This document shows, piece by piece, positions 1-11,316 of a stretch of 64,000 bases of DNA. Location of the stretch: positions 19,423,158 through 19,487,157 of the forward strand of contig OX411546.1 of the NCBI GenBank assembly GCA_948146395.1. The letters run 5' to 3'. The position numbers were made by a program, and so were the translations under genes. The DNA is from Fragum whitleyi. Taxonomy: Eukaryota > Mollusca > Bivalvia > Cardiida > Cardiidae. How positions within the stretch are numbered: position 1 is the stretch's first letter; each line of letters begins with the position of its first letter. Below the pieces are notes generated by a model, which was not told where the DNA came from, made no database searches, and was given only the letters and a program-made list of their open reading frames with translations.

Positions 1-2120
1 ACATCAACATAAGAATCTTTCTTTGTGAGGTCAAACAAGTGTAATATACGTTACCAATAAAATCTTAATTTGACAATTAGAAGCTACGTATTGTATTTCA
101 CGGAATGCATATATTTGTAAGATACGTTTTATTTAATTTCTTTTACATTTTTGAAATCATAAAAATCCTGACCAACTTTATTCGTCTTAACATACCTATT
201 AACACTCAATTTATGTATTTTCACGGCCCAGAGAGAGGGATTCAGTGGCTTGAACCGAAATGCTGCTCAATTTTACATCTGGGCTGACTTGCCTTGATCA
301 TTGGGCTTTTTGCCCATAAAAAGCCTTTGTGATGTTGGGGTCAAACCACGGATCTAAGATAAATTTGAGATACGTTGACTCGAAAACATTATTTTTAAAT
401 AATAAATAATCATTACTACTATACTCCATGTTACGAAAAGTATGACGATTTCAAAGATATATTAGTTATCAACTTACAGCGGTATGCAATAGTATAGAAT
501 TGAGAACTGCAAAAGGCAATCTGAAAGACACCACTTTATATCTTATGTGAATATTTAAAACAGACGAAAAAGTAACATACTCCATAGATAACTAGTAGAT
601 AATAATTAAATCAGCAAAGCTTTAGAAGGTAATTAAATTCATTTAGATCAGTGTACACCAGCCTTTCTTTCTGTTGGAATCTTTCTGTTATAACTTGTTG
701 TTTTGACAAACATTGGTCTTTACGTGTATCATATGTTTTTTTCATAAACCCCACCGCATCTAACTTTTCTAAGTATATGAAAAGCTAGATGTGATAACGA
801 CGAACATTTTGTTGACGGAAGTCCGGAAACGAACGGAACTATAACCTTTAATATATATTTTACCACAAGCTTACGTCTGTATAGTTACAACAATAACGCA
901 CAGTGCTACGATCGTGCTAGTGTGTCTACCACGTCAGAAACTCAATTTGACTTGATTGAAAGTAAAACCCTCTTGTACAAGGGTCTAATATGATTTTTTT
1001 ACGCTGCTATATTCGTCGAAAAAAAAAAACAAACAAAAACGATACATTTTCTTCCCACATCGGCTGTTGGTTCAGCCGATAACCATACGTTTTTCTAAAT
1101 CATTGATCGGCTGTTGGTCTTTGTGGTAAATCTAAATTTTTGAAAGGGAAATATGCATATATCCGAGTAATGAAACTGATCTGTTTCCATGAAAAAATGA
1201 ATAATTTGAAAAGAAAATTGGTTAGAATTATATAATTACCAAGTTGTGCAATTCAACGATGCGAGTTCCAAGTTTTCTCTTTTCCTAAAAAAGAAGTGTT
1301 CTTAGTTTGACTCGATCAATAGACAATTTATGGTGGAACGTAAGTTACATTCATAAATCAGAATCTAACCATAGGTAGTTACAATTTTTAAGATTTTATA
1401 AATTGCAAGTGCTTTGTAAAGTTGCATTTTGACAGAATTGTTTCTCTCTATATTATGAATATTGTTTTAAACACAGCTTGTAATATTGTGGCGCATATTT
1501 TATAACTCTTATTCGTGTGTAAAACCGAGGATGAAACACCTTGATTTTTTTTTCCAAAGGGCCATTTTATTTTGTATCGATGCATCTTGTATCCATGAAT
1601 ATCACTGTCGCTATCGTTAGATATATCCTTTCGGCAGAAAGTGATCGATTTATCATCAATTTTCTACATGCAAATATTGGCAGTTTTCAGGGACAGCATT
1701 GACATAACTGTTTATTGATCTCACCTACATTTATCAATTTCATTTACAGTAAACAAGCAATACATGTAGGTTGCATTCAGATAATAATATGGATGTATAA
1801 AATGATTAACATAAGATGCATTTTTACTTTACTATCCCTTTAGAAATTCATTCCCATTCAATTAGCAATAAAACAAGATATTGTAAATATAAAAGAAAGA
1901 TTAAAAACCGATTTTACAAATTGGTAGGATCAAATGTTGTTACATAGATAATTACATTCGTTACGTTTTCCTGCTGCGGTAACGCAGATCTATCGATTAC
2001 AAAGGTAATTTATATTCTTTCATTTTTTAGCGGCCTAAACACAAAAACAAAACAAAAAAGCACACTAAAATGAAAGTCAAAACTTAAAAATACAGGCGAA
2101 CTTTAAGACCAATACTCTAG
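1..2120. other. AT-rich non-coding stretch, no gene recognised
   Basis: I see no protein family, RNA gene or complete mobile element here. The only open frame is about 60 codons and resembles nothing I know. A perfect 8 bp stem with a 6 nt loop (ATCGGCTG / CAGCCGAT) lies at 1059-1080, and its left half recurs about 45 bp downstream. Homopolymer A runs are frequent. Confidence 0.6.
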
Positions 2121-2127
2121 GATATAC

Positions 2128-2650
2128 AGTAACGTATTTTACCAGTATTTTCGTTACATCTTTTATTTGTGCTCGGCCATTTCGATATCAATTGAAACTT
2201 TCTTAGCTACAGCTAAATTGATTAGTACGATTATAATCAAGGGTATTGCTAGAGTTGTCAGGTGAAAGGCCCAATGATATTTCCTGTGCGGAATATTTTA
2301 AAGTAACGTATTTTACAATTACCCTGGTAGTCATGGTATAACTTATAAAAAAAATATAAACATAATATAAGGTTGCGAAAAGATAATATTTGCCCAAAAT
2401 AAAAGGAACACAATAATGATATTAAAGAATACAAATCATTAGCCACAATAAAGTTTTCTATATGGGGGTTTTGAAAAGTAACGTATTTTACCGTTACGTG
2501 GATAGTCAGAGGATAAGTGATTGCAATTATAGATATTACTTTTGACTGTGAAAAAGTTACATTCACCCAAAACAGATTAATTTAACAAAAATCGCACTAG
2601 AAAAGCTTACGACAAATTATGTTTTTTATAGGTAAACTAAAAAGGGAACA
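2128..2650. repeat. degenerate tandem repeat, period about 175 bp, three units
   Basis: The 15-mer AGTAACGTATTTTAC starts at 2128, 2302 and 2477, giving spacings of 174 and 175 bp. Units two and three also share a downstream GTAGTCA/ATAGTCA segment and a later TTGCCCAAAA/TCACCCAAAA segment at matching offsets. Unit one is more diverged. The small minus-strand open frames across this stretch follow the repeat and have no recognisable product. Confidence 0.6.
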
Positions 2651-2903
2651 CAGTTCTTCATTTGGCTCCTTTAAAAACTGATAAAAATAACAGACAGGAG
2701 GACGAATATGTCAAGATAACTGTGTATGATCTTGAGAAAAAAATAAGTTTACAAATTAAAGGCATTTCGATGTGATTCTGATACGCACAGCTTTCAAATG
2801 CCCGTCATTCATAGCCTATATGCCATAATTATTGAATTTTACACCCATTTGCACCCAATGACCTTTGACCTCATTTATTGACCTTAATAATGATATTTCA
2901 GTT

Positions 2904-2962
2904 GGGCAACAGGCAGATTCTGAAAGAGCATATGTTACTCTTCAACTTAAGCCCTGTTGCCC
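2904..2962. repeat. short hairpin, 10 bp stem
   Basis: GGGCAACAGG at 2904 is matched by its exact reverse complement CCTGTTGCCC ending at 2962, with a loop of about 39 nt. It could be a very short foldback element or chance. No target duplication is evident. Confidence 0.4.
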
Positions 2963-3029
2963 TTCATGCCGCGAAAGTGCCCACAAACTCGATTTCTAGC
3001 GCACTTATTCCCATATGACCGCCTGACTA

Positions 3030-3740
3030 ATATTTTATTCTGATTATTTTGCGTTTGATTTTTACAAAATTGTGTTATAGAATAAAAATAAATAAACAAA
3101 AAATAAGACAAAAGAAAAAATAGTCTTCTAAACTATTTTTAGGAATCATTTTCTCATTTGGTAATCTTGATAAATCTATAGTATTCAATGTCACGTTTGA
3201 CAAATAAGCTATTTCAATGCTCCGTACACTGGGTTATGAACCATGAACGAGATTTTTTAACGAAGCTCTTTCGTAGAGAATTAAAGTATTTCCAATTCTT
3301 GAGTTCAGATACTTAATCGCCAATACGACTTGAATTGCATCTTAAATACAAGATTTAAAAAAGAATATAGTTCAACTGTATCAAAGCAAATAGGATGCAC
3401 ACAGATGAACCAACAAGACTATCAGTTTTGATTTTTCTAAATGGAAGGAGGAAGAGAAGGAAGACAATAATTATTTAAACAAACAGTTATCAAAAAGTGT
3501 CTTTAACACAGCTTACAAACTTTGGAGACACAAGTGTCGTCACGAAACGACTAATTGACTTTGGCAGTGGGGTACGTTACCTTTTAGACATTTTCTTGTC
3601 AATTACACGTCAGCCAATATTGTTGTTTACTTATTCACTACAATGTCGTTGAACCTTTCCTCCAAAATTATAATGCTAATATAGGCGAAGCTTTCTAGTG
3701 ATATATACCTTATTCATTTCACAGGAAAGATATTTTCAAT
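3030..3740 (+). repeat. dispersed block X, copy 1 (partner at 56235-57000)
   Basis: About 700 bp align in the same orientation with 56235-57000, including long near-identical stretches around 3420-3680 and 56650-56930. Shorter parts recur at 16200-16235 and 17270-17400. It has no terminal inverted repeats that I can find and no conserved reading frame. It behaves as a segment of the large duplication that also joins 9-12 kb to 57-63 kb. Confidence 0.8.
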
Positions 3741-4324
3741 ATTACTTGAATGTAGATATACCAAGTTGGTAGCTCACTAAGTTTGAAGCTCAAGTATGTC
3801 TCCCCTTCCTAAAATAGCCATCAGATATCAACCGAATTTCAAAGAAATGTTTCGTAGATAAAGTACTTTCACGGTACTCCATTGAAGTGTTATCAACGGA
3901 GACCTTTCCTCCTCATCCATAACCGTTTGGCCTAAAGCCTTGAAATTTGGGTGTGTGGCACTGCCAAAGGGTCTTCTACCGATATACATCGAATTATGAC
4001 TTGAAAATAAGCTCTTTTTTAAAAAAATCTTCAAATATCTTCATTCAAATCAGAGTAGCAAAATTTTGTATGAAGTATTTTCTGGTTTTTTTTTTGTCGT
4101 GACAAACTTTAACCTCGTTCATATTTCGTCATTTATGATACATTATTTCGCACCATCAAGAGGTATCTAAACCATTTAGGAAGCACTGTAATCAGAAATG
4201 TGTGCAGAGTACCTTCAAGATGACACTGAACTAATTCCGACTTTGATCCCATTCCCAGTTTTGGAGTAATAAAGCCTAAAAATGTTTTTATTGCCAGTAT
4301 TAAGGTTCACTTATAGGATAATAC

Positions 4325-4642
4325 CAGGGGTGTGGAAATCCTATAATAAACTTGTCCAACACGGGTTTTTCTACCTGTGATAATTACTTTTTTCTATTCC
4401 ACTTGTCCGTGGACATGTAAATGAAAGACAAATATCAGAATGGTACTAAACATATATAAGATATTGATTATTATAATGTCGATATCAAACGGTAGAAAAC
4501 AATGTTTATTATGAAGAAAATGATTTCTCAAAATTGATAGATTCTTTTTGCGGGCAAGTTCTTTTTGACCCTGGACAGGAAGAAAATCATATTTTACTTG
4601 TTCGGAGACTAGTGGAGAAATTCTTTTATTTCCTCATCCCTG
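4325..4642. mobile_element. hAT-like non-autonomous DNA transposon
   Basis: The 318 bp segment begins CAGGGGTGTGGAAAT and ends with the imperfect reverse complement ATTTCCTCATCCCTG (13 of 15 paired). The flanking octamers GATAATAC and GTTATACC match at six of eight positions, as expected for an old 8 bp target duplication. A CAGGG terminus with an 8 bp duplication is typical of hAT elements. There is no transposase frame. The interior repeats CTTGTCC-type motifs on both strands. Confidence 0.6.
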
Positions 4643-4689
4643 GTTATACCTTTACTGTCGGTATACCTCAAAAGGTGTGCGTGGTGTCA

Positions 4690-4772
4690 TCCAATTGCAC
4701 ACCCTAAGAACTGTTACAACGGACAAATACCTCTGCATGAAAACATGTTTAGGATTCACAAAGAAAACTGTT
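4690..4772 (-). repeat. conserved ~75 bp dispersed segment (inverted partner at 7777-7853)
   Basis: The reverse complement of this segment matches 7777-7853 at roughly 85-90 percent, with about 36 identical bases in the centre. In one frame both copies encode a similar peptide containing HVFMQRYLSVVT. Differences fall at amino-acid-changing as well as silent positions, so coding conservation is not shown. Confidence 0.55.
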
Positions 4773-4879
4773 AAGGCGTCTGCTAATTTGTTTGAATACA
4801 TGTCGGTTTCGACATTATTTCTACAACCAGAAGACACGTTAGACTTTTTATATATTCCTTTTCCCTTCCTTAGATAATG

Positions 4880-6150
4880 AGTAATCCTGTTCGAAATAAT
4901 TTTGATATTGATTTTTCGGTAAAAAAGAATTTGAGGTAAATTTGATCGAAAAACAGTTTTTTGTCTACTTCTTTTTGGATTTTTAGAACAGAAAGAAGAA
5001 ATACTGAAACATTTTATCTGTTTGGCGTTAAAACCCCCTCAGCCTTGTCTATTATACCCGTTATCTGAATGGAATGTCTTCTGTTTCGAAAGCTATATGC
5101 ATTATTTCAATTGTATGTGTATGTTACGGACTCTGCCTTATTCTTTTGGTATGTTACAAGTTCTTCCCTACAGCGTTACAACCTCTGTCATTTATATTGC
5201 ATACAAAAATCCCAGTTTTCTTGACGCTTGGATTTTCAAAAAACACAAAAAGAAAACGCAACGAATCCGAGTTATCGTATATTTAAGTCTTTTTCTGCGA
5301 AATACGAGGTAGATGGGAAGAAAAGTCCCAAAACTTCTTTTTATGCGATATATCTAAATGACACTCTGATATCCTTTTTGATTTATGAAAAACAGTATGC
5401 CTTCCTTATTTTCAATCATATCTGCCTTACTTTCAGGGTAAGAAGGCGCTCTAAAATTTGAATTATACGAATGCCTATACATGGTAGTCTAATCAACATC
5501 GTAAAACTATCACCTGCTTCAGATGAAAGGGATCTTGTCAAGAAAGTGTAAGCTTAAAATCCCCAAATCGAAATGGATTGAACATTTTCAAAATCATCGG
5601 GTTAAATCTCTTCTACAAATGACGGTGTTACGATTGTTCGCTCAGCATTTCTTCAATATGAAACTTTTTTTTTTCAAATAAATCTACATTTGCTGTTTTA
5701 AAAAATGAAAAATAGGGTCGTGATGCTTATTTTATACGTAGACGTGTTTACAAATGGGTACAATCACCCAAGTGTGTTGTTTAAGTTACTTTTGAAATTC
5801 TATGGCAAATATAACCCTGAAGTGAAATTATTTGAAAAACTATAAACCCAAGCACAAAAAGGCCTTGTTTCGAGTTGTGATTGTAAATGGACACTAATTT
5901 GCACTACAGCAAAACATACGAGTATTGAAGGGAAAAAAACCTATATGCGGTCTATATAAAAAGTCAATCAAACCTTCTGAACTATCCGAGATATATACAC
6001 AAAAAAGGTCAAAACAGCTAGCCATGCTCTGATCTAAAATATTTTCTGGGAGGCTAGACCCGCCGAATTACTATATGGCTATAGTTTTTAGTTTTTAAAT
6101 TTTTCGAATTCACAGGACATCCACGAGATCATGGGACGCTCTACCGCCTC
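4880..6150. other. AT-rich stretch without recognised features
   Basis: Open frames of up to 96 codons lie around 5022-5461, but they overlap in different frames, lack family resemblance and have no repeat partner in the window. I do not support any as a gene. Confidence 0.5.
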
Positions 6151-6153
6151 CTT

Positions 6154-6387
6154 CCCTGCGAAAAAGTTCAAGAACTAGTTCTTAGACGTTCTAGGACGTT
6201 AATTGGCAATTCAAGAACAGTCGAACTAGCTCTTGAACCAGTTCTAGAACTAGTTCTTGAACTTCTAGTACTAGATATTGAACCAGTTCTTAAATTTGAG
6301 TTCAATTACAAGTTCTAGAACTAGGACTTGAACTGACATTAATTGCTCCAGAACGCTCAAGAATCATTTCTTGAACTTTTTGTAGGG
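6154..6387. mobile_element. foldback element rich in TTCnnGAA
   Basis: The 234 bp segment starts CCCTGCGAAAAAGTTCAAG and ends with the near reverse complement CTTGAACTTTTTGTAGGG. The interior is largely self-complementary. It contains six copies of the heat-shock-element dyad TTCnnGAA (TTCAAGAA, TTCTAGAA, TTCTTGAA). No transposase is present and the target duplication is unclear. The superfamily cannot be assigned from this copy alone. Confidence 0.65.
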
Positions 6388-6500
6388 TGTAAAGCCAATT
6401 GCTGTATACGATATAGTCGCATGTTATTTTAAAGAACTTTAGGGGAAATCATCTACCTAAAATTATTTAACGTTTGTAGCAAATTAGATTAAAACTGTTA

Positions 6501-6936
6501 CAGTTAACAACATCGTGAAATTGACAAGGTGAACGATTATGGAATAATTTAGGAATGAAATTGAATGAGTGTGTGGAGCGAGTTTTGAGTCATTTAATGG
6601 GAGGTAATCCAGTATTTCAACTTTTGTTCAGCATGAACAAAATTAGCAATATTGATTACCTCCCTTTAATAAAATATGCATACAAGATTTATAGATAGCT
6701 CCAAATTTCTTCAAAAACATATCGGACGCTTACAATTTCAATTAATTAAGTGAAATCCCTATTTTTCCCCAGCTATTTTTATTTTGAACGAAGTTTTTGT
6801 CATATGTTTTTCGGTGAGTTTGGAGCGATTTTGAATGGTTTGAGTGAGTGTCTGGAATGAATGAATGGAGCGCCGAGTGAGCGATTTAGAATGGTTTTGA
6901 TTGAGTTACATGTCAATTTCACGATGTAATTAACTG
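6501..6936 (+). mobile_element. MITE-1 (TA-flanked palindromic MITE), near full length
   Basis: Reference copy of the window's main family, 436 bp. It starts CAGTTAACAACATCGTGAAA and ends with the reverse complement type TTTCACGATGTAATTAACTG, with TA on both sides as for Tc1/mariner-type insertion. The centre holds a second palindrome bounded by GGGAGGTAATCC and GATTACCTCCC. The arms are rich in GGAATGA and TGAGTGAG motifs. There is no coding capacity. Confidence 0.9.
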
Positions 6937-8979
6937 TAACTCTATTGCGATAGCAGAGGTTTTTTTAAAATCAATTCCAAAATGTCAATTTTCTCGTGGT
7001 ACTTGACGGACCTGCCATAACTTCGAAAGGACCGATTCTTATGTTAATTCAATCATTCTGTGAAAGAATGTAACAGATTGGACGAAAGCATCTGACTCTG
7101 ATGCTATAACGAGTATATTGTAATTAAATTTCCTTAATGCCCCTTTTCCTTTGATGTTTTTCGCATTGATTTCGAACAAAAATATTCTGATGTTGGTACA
7201 ATCATTATGTGTGAATTTGAAGAAAATCGGAGAGACTCTTGGGCTCTTTTGGGAAAATAAGTGTAAGTTTACAGACGGGCGGACGGATAGATATTAAGAC
7301 AGACGGGAAATCATAGCTAGAATAGCTAATAAACCCCATTCAAATAAATATAACAAAGAAATGTTTTCCATAAGAATCTTTAACCTCTATCAGTGATGTA
7401 GTTATATACTTTAACACTCTCTATCATGCACCGTAACATATATAATTTTATATTTTTCGATTTGTTTTATTTTTAGTTGTGAACATTGGGAGGAAAACTA
7501 TTACCAAATTTTTCAATTGGAATTATTGTTTGAGATTGCATGAATTTCCAATATGAAACGCAATCTAAAAGCTTTTAATAGCTTTACTTTGGAAAAAAGA
7601 CACAGAGTACTTAAATTTTCCTTTAATCTTCAAAGTTCGAGTTATTTGCAGGATAAGATATGAAAGTAAATGATTATGCGGAGTATCAGACTATATACTT
7701 GTCTTTTTTACATTCGATGGATAAAAGATCACATATTATTTTCAAAAGGGTAGCGTTTTTGCTTTCCGTAAATACAGAAATCGTGACTGTTTTCATTGCG
7801 AATCCATACCATGTTTTCATGCAGAGGTATTTGTCCGTTGTAACAATTCTTAGGGGGTGGATTGAGATAAAATGTCTATACCTAATCCAGATTTGGGGTA
7901 TCTAAAGATTTTTTTCTTATGTATTCGCAGCAAATGTTAAATTGATTTACCATTTAGGTGTGTGTGTGGGGGGGGGGGGGGTGCGTTTAAATGGAAAATA
8001 AGGAGATGAACGCGATCGAATTGCCCACCCTTCGATTTGGCCATACGAGTTTGATATGGTACAAAGTGACCTTTTTTATCCTCACATGAAGAAGATACCA
8101 CTGATTTAATGAATCTTTGTGTAACTTTGTCAGAATGATTGTCAGGTCATACGGATGAACACTTTTGACGATTTGAAGGACCCAACTACATGTAATATCA
8201 TTGGAAAAGGTTCTTTAGTGTCTTTTATTCAAAGCTCTAGAGACTCTCAAGAGGCATTTATGAAATTACAAATATAGTCCACCCTTCGTGTAACTTTGTC
8301 ATAACGTTTAAATGGGAAGGATCCATTTCAGGAAATCGAAAGGACCAGAAAGACGGTTTTGCTGTTTTCACTCAGGAGCCGCAATTATTGTTCAGTTGTT
8401 ATAAGCCTGTTCAGAATGTCTGTCTTAACACAGGAATGAATCCACTTGAAAATCGTATCGTTCAATTTAGGAATAAATAGAATCATCGAACTTAAATAAT
8501 GTAATTTGCCGAAAAAATGGTAATAAAATGCGTCATTTTCAGTCGTTTTTATCAACCTTGAATAAGGCGCTTTTTCATTGGAGTAAATTCATTTACACAA
8601 TTCTGATTTTAAACAACATTTATTAATGATTCTTGACCAGTAATAAACATTTCAGCTGACTTCGTAACTTTTTTGCTTCCGTTCAGCAGATTGGTCTTAA
8701 TACTCACTTTGTGAACTGAGATCCCTGGTAGTAGTTTGTGTACATCTTCTTGTTTAATTGGTCTGTCCATTCTGATTTACGTGGTTCATACAAGTTCGTA
8801 AGGTCAAAACCTTTTAGCTAAATATGACATTTTACGGATATAGATTTCTGATACGTCATATAAACAATAAAAATCAGAAACATATAAAATCAGCTCATTG
8901 CTTCTAGAATTATTAAATGAGTCTGCCAGAGAAACAAGTTTTGTGAAGTCAATAACACACAACACTCGTGTTAAATTTA
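6937..8979. other. non-coding stretch with a G homopolymer and a short dispersed segment
   Basis: It holds a G run at about 7970-7981 and an imperfect GGACGGA-like stretch near 7275-7300. The 81-codon open frame at 7660-7905 includes the segment repeated in inverted orientation at 4690-4772. No domain or other repeat is recognised. Confidence 0.5.
7777..7853 (+). repeat. conserved ~75 bp dispersed segment (inverted partner at 4690-4772)
   Basis: Same segment as at 4690-4772, in the opposite orientation. The identical core starts CATGTTTTCATGCAGAGG. See that entry for the peptide comparison. Confidence 0.55.
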
Positions 8980-9410
8980 CAAGTAAAAACATAATTAATT
9001 TGTCAAGGTGAATGATATGGAATTAATGTGGAGTGAATTTGAATGAGTGAGTTTTGAATAATTTGAAGGGAGGTAACACAATATCGCTAATTGCGTTCAT
9101 GACTAACGCAATTGGCGATCTTTGTTACCTCTCTTTATTATCTCTTTTTATTCACGTTCTATAAATTTATTTTTAGATATTCACAGTCCAATCAGTCTCT
9201 TCCTAATTAAAAACATTCGGGGTCAGTAACATAATAGTTTTTTCGGAGAGGGGATTTACACATAGCTTTTTTTTTCTTTTTTGCGTGAAAATAGAGCTTT
9301 TTTGATCGGGTTGAGTAAATGTTTCGAATGGCTGAATGAATGAATCGCTGAGTGAGAGATTTACAATGCTTTCGGTTGGAATGAGGGTCAATTTCACGAT
9401 GTTCTTAACT
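8980..9410 (+). mobile_element. MITE-1, diverged copy
   Basis: The 3' terminus TCAATTTCACGATGTTCTTAAC and the central palindrome around 9067-9133 (GGGAGGTAAC / GTTACCTCTC) identify the family. The left terminus has decayed but still aligns after the TA at 8978-8979. Confidence 0.7.
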
Positions 9411-9500
9411 ATAGGGAAGAGGGATTTGTCCAAAGAGATCCATTATGTCTGCCTATTTAGTGATGCTAACCTACGTCACCTAGCATGGCCGTCAATAGCC
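9411..9500 (+). repeat. dispersed block, partner at 57139-57225
   Basis: The sequence directly after the MITE-1 right end here is homologous to that after the MITE-1 fragment at 57095-57138 (shared GAGG/GATTTTTGTCC-like and ATGTCTGC segments, then GTGATG). The MITE was therefore in place before this block was duplicated. Confidence 0.65.
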
Positions 9501-9579
9501 GCCATTTCTCCCCAGGTATGTGACAGAGTTAGAATTGTAAATGAAGAGAATAAATTATAATTTTCCATTTCAATTTTTT

Positions 9580-9790
9580 GAATCGCAGTCATATCGCAGT
9601 CGGTAACGCGTAGGACTGTCATTCAAAGGGACCGAGGTTTGATCCCTGATGGCGACACACATCCTCTTCCGACATTCATCTTTCACCTATGGAAATTCGT
9701 AAACCTACGTGTGATATCAGCTGGAGTATAGGAAAGGCTGTTATGCTGGTGCTGGGGAGAGAAATACCTGGAATATTATTTTTGTGTGCT
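9580..9790 (+). mobile_element. tRNA-derived SINE, family S3
   Basis: The head resembles a tRNA: a CAGTCGGTAACGCG box-A-like part, an anticodon-like loop CTGTCAT (GUC, Asp-like) and a box-B-like GGTTTGATCCC at about 9638-9648. The tail carries ATCAGCTGGAGTATAGG and TGTTATGCTGG. The same head and tail occur at 37365-37600 and 60095-60268, and in antisense four times inside macro-repeat block B. The stems are broken, so it is not a functional tRNA. Confidence 0.7.
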
Positions 9791-10087
9791 TAAGCCGTCA
9801 CGATATGTATGACTGAAAAATGGTTAAAAGTGCCTTTAAACTCCATTATTCGATTATCGTTTTGATTATCGTATTCGATATTCTGATTACATCAGCACTG
9901 CAAAAAATATTTACCATTTACCAATATTGCATGAACTTATGCTTAAGTTAGTAACATCGTGAAATTGACTCCCATTTGATCAAAACTATTCTTAATCGCT
10001 CACTAAGTGATCCATTCATTCGTTTCAAGCATGTACTCAAACCATTCAAAAACGCTCCAAAATCACTACAAAAGATAAAAACAACAA

Positions 10088-11316
10088 GCGAATTCGTTGA
10101 ATTGATATCCCCCGCCGAACATATTTTCATTGTCAATGGAGTTAATATCAAAATTAGGTACAGGTTATCTTTTATCTACATCAACCTATAGTTTTCAAGA
10201 AATATCGCGGAAACGAATATCACTCTTTATGTATATGGCTTTAACTGTCAGGGGCAGTAACTCTAAATTCGACGGTCGAACCGGATAACCCCGACGATAT
10301 GCGCATGTCCTCTTTGTAGTGAAGCTGTGTGCCAAGTTTCATTGAAATCCGGTCTATAGTTTTCAAGAAATAGCGCGGAAACGAATATCACTCTGTATGT
10401 ATACGGCTTAAACAGTCAGGGGCAGTAGCTCTAAATTCGGCGATCGAACCGGGTAACCCCGACGATTTGCGCATATCTTCTTTGTAGTGAAGCTTTTTGC
10501 CAAGTTTCATTAAAATCCGGTCTACAGTTTTCAAGAAAAAATGCGGAAACGAATATCACTATGTATGTATATGGCTTAAACTGTCAGGGGCAGTAACTCT
10601 AAATTCGACGGTTGAACCGGGTAACCCCGACGATATGCGCATATCTTCTTTGTAGTGAAGCTGTGTGCCAAGTTTCATTGAAATCCGGTCTATAGTTTTC
10701 AAGAAATAGTGCGGAAACGAATATCACTATGTATGTATATGGCTTAAACTGTCAGGAGCAGTAACTCTTAATTCGACAGTCGAACCGGGTAACCCCACGA
10801 TATGCGCATGTCCTCTTTGTAGTGAAGCTGTGTGCCAAGTTTCATTGAAATCCGGTCTATAGTTTTCAAGAAATAGCGCGGAAACGAATATCACTCTGTA
10901 TGTATACGGCTTAAACTGTCAGGGGCAGTAACTCTAAATTCGGCGATCGAACCGGGTAACCCCGACGATTTGCGCATATCTTCTTTGTAGTGAAGCTGTG
11001 TGCCAAGTTTCATTAAAATCCGATCTACAGTTTTCAAGAAATAGCGCGGAAACGAATATCACTCTGTTTGTATACGGCTTAAACAGTCAGGGGCAGTAGC
11101 TCTAAATTCGGCGATCGAACCGGGTAACCCCGACGATTTGCGCATATCTTCTTTGTAGTGAAGCTGTGTGCCAAGTTTCATTGAAATCCGGTCTATAGTT
11201 TTCAAGAAATACGCGGAAACGAATGTCGGACGGACGGGCGGAAGGACGGAAGGACGGACGGACATGGCAAAAACAATATCCCCCCCCCCCGATGATTTCA
11301 TCGGCGGGGGATAATA
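10088..11316 (-). mobile_element. Helentron/HINE-like non-autonomous element with satellite core
   Basis: Perfect 13 bp inverted repeats TATCCCCCGCCGA (10106-10118) and TCGGCGGGGGATA (11301-11313) are not quite terminal. Comparison with the host MITE places the ends near 10088 and 11316. On the minus strand a small hairpin (AATTC-AAC-GAATT) follows the second inverted repeat at the 3' edge, and a CCGATGA/TCATCGG hairpin adjoins the first. The insertion lies at a TT-rich site (GTAGTTGTTG in the family consensus) with no clear duplication. Subterminal inverted repeats, a 3' hairpin, TT insertion and a central tandem array are the recognised layout of HINE/DINE-1-type Helentron derivatives. No Rep/helicase is encoded. 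A cut-and-paste TIR element remains possible. Confidence 0.7.
10140..11228 (-). repeat. 168 bp tandem repeat, about 6.5 units
   Basis: GTTTTCAAGAA occurs at 10191, 10359, 10527, 10695, 10862, 11030 and 11198, giving periods of 168, 168, 168, 167, 168 and 168 bp. Units are roughly 93-97 percent alike, and the variants GACGATATG and GACGATTTG alternate irregularly. The minus-strand unit holds the motif GATTTCAATGAAACTTGG. A short GGACGGAC-rich stretch follows the last unit. The 100-codon minus-strand frame here (with VRPSV) is a by-product of these repeats. Confidence 0.95.

Noticed and set aside
5022..5461. Overlapping open frames of 70-96 codons
   Set aside because: There is no family resemblance, no shared start context and no repeat or splice evidence. 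They look like chance frames.
10140..11228. CRISPR-like array
   Set aside because: The repeats are 168 bp with no distinct spacers, in a eukaryotic transposon.
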